Shown one piece after another: positions 22,181 through 22,404 of a stretch of DNA of 22,404 nucleotides. Position 1 is the stretch's first letter. Each line of letters opens with the position of its first letter. Source of the stretch: a virus; the IMG/VR virus record IMGVR_UViG_3300001686_000031, positions 1 through 22,404 of that record; one strand, given 5' to 3'. The notes below the pieces were generated by a model. That model was not told the DNA's origin, did not search any database, and saw nothing but the letters and a program-made list of their open reading frames with translations. The translations under genes were made by a program, and so were the position numbers.

Positions 22181-22404
22181 TTGAATTTCCTCGTGTTCTG
22201 TCTGAAGGATTGCCAGTAGTCGTGCATCTGAACTAGTCGGTCGCCGTCCAGGCTGTTGGATTGGTCCGGTCGCTTCCCGATGGATCGTCCGTTTTCTTCT
22301 GCGTAGATCAGCTTTGGATCGAACTCGATCAGTAGTTCTTTCATTTCGGCGGCGAAGGTGAAAATCGCTCTGAGTTCCGTCGCCTTCCGTTCCCGCTCGT
22401 CGAT
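22177..22404 (-). CDS. Partial hypothetical protein (C-terminal 75 aa)
   Basis: The frame is open from the window edge to TGA 22177-22179, which overlaps the next start. The visible part (IDERERKATELRAIFTFAAE, MKELLIEFDPKLIYAEENGR, later MHDYWQSFRQNTRKFK) is charged and helical. No TAG is present. Its start and full size are outside the window; family not recognised. Confidence 0.7.
   Translation of the reverse strand: MDERERKATELRAIFTFAAEMKELLIEFDPKLIYAEENGRSIGKRPDQSNSLDGDRLVQMHDYWQSFRQNTRKFK

Noticed and set aside
1-22404. CRISPR arrays, insertion sequences, integrase or attachment sites
   Set aside because: No regular spaced repeats, transposase motifs or recombinase genes were seen on either strand.

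Overview
The window is a GC-rich, gene-dense stretch of a tailed double-stranded DNA phage genome. Every supported gene lies on the minus strand, so transcription runs from high to low coordinates. A P22-like portal, an adaptor, a capsid of the DUF5309/SU10 type, internal-virion-type proteins and no long tail tube or tape measure suggest a podovirus. A signal-anchor lysozyme plus Rz/Rz1 spanins points to a Gram-negative host. No integrase or repressor is visible, so lifestyle cannot be judged.

The main discovery is that this phage does not use TAG as a stop. Read with the standard code, most structural genes look broken. Read with TAG as a sense codon, they become full-length, tightly packed and overlapping. 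I count 30 in-frame TAG codons in 18 genes, all between 1.0 and 15.7 kb. All 43 supported stops inside the window are TAA (19) or TGA (24). A tRNA gene with a CUA anticodon and glutamine-type identity elements (U1, G73, mismatched 1-72 pair) lies at 13033-13107, so TAG most likely encodes glutamine (translation table 15 logic).

Layout, in the order of transcription. (1) 22404-15720: sixteen small early/middle-type genes with no in-frame TAG: NinB-like, DUF1364/YbcO-like, a nuclease-like protein, membrane peptides, two HNH endonucleases, a DUF5664 protein, a metallophosphoesterase and an HslV/proteasome-like peptidase. A largely non-coding interval (18064-18699) holds an odd tRNA-Gly(UCC). (2) 15698-13432: the lysis region: holin candidate, SAR lysozyme, small membrane proteins, a trypsin-like lipoprotein and spanins. 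Holin, lysozyme, protease and one membrane protein carry TAG. (3) 13258-12712: an ORF containing the suppressor tRNA, then a gap with two palindromes. (4) 12711-1: TerS, TerL, portal, scaffold, major capsid protein, adaptor and tail/internal virion genes, most with TAG.

The pattern matches what is known of stop-recoded phages: early genes are readable in a standard-code host, while assembly and lysis proteins need the phage tRNA to be made first. Product names rest on reading motifs by eye; no database search was possible.
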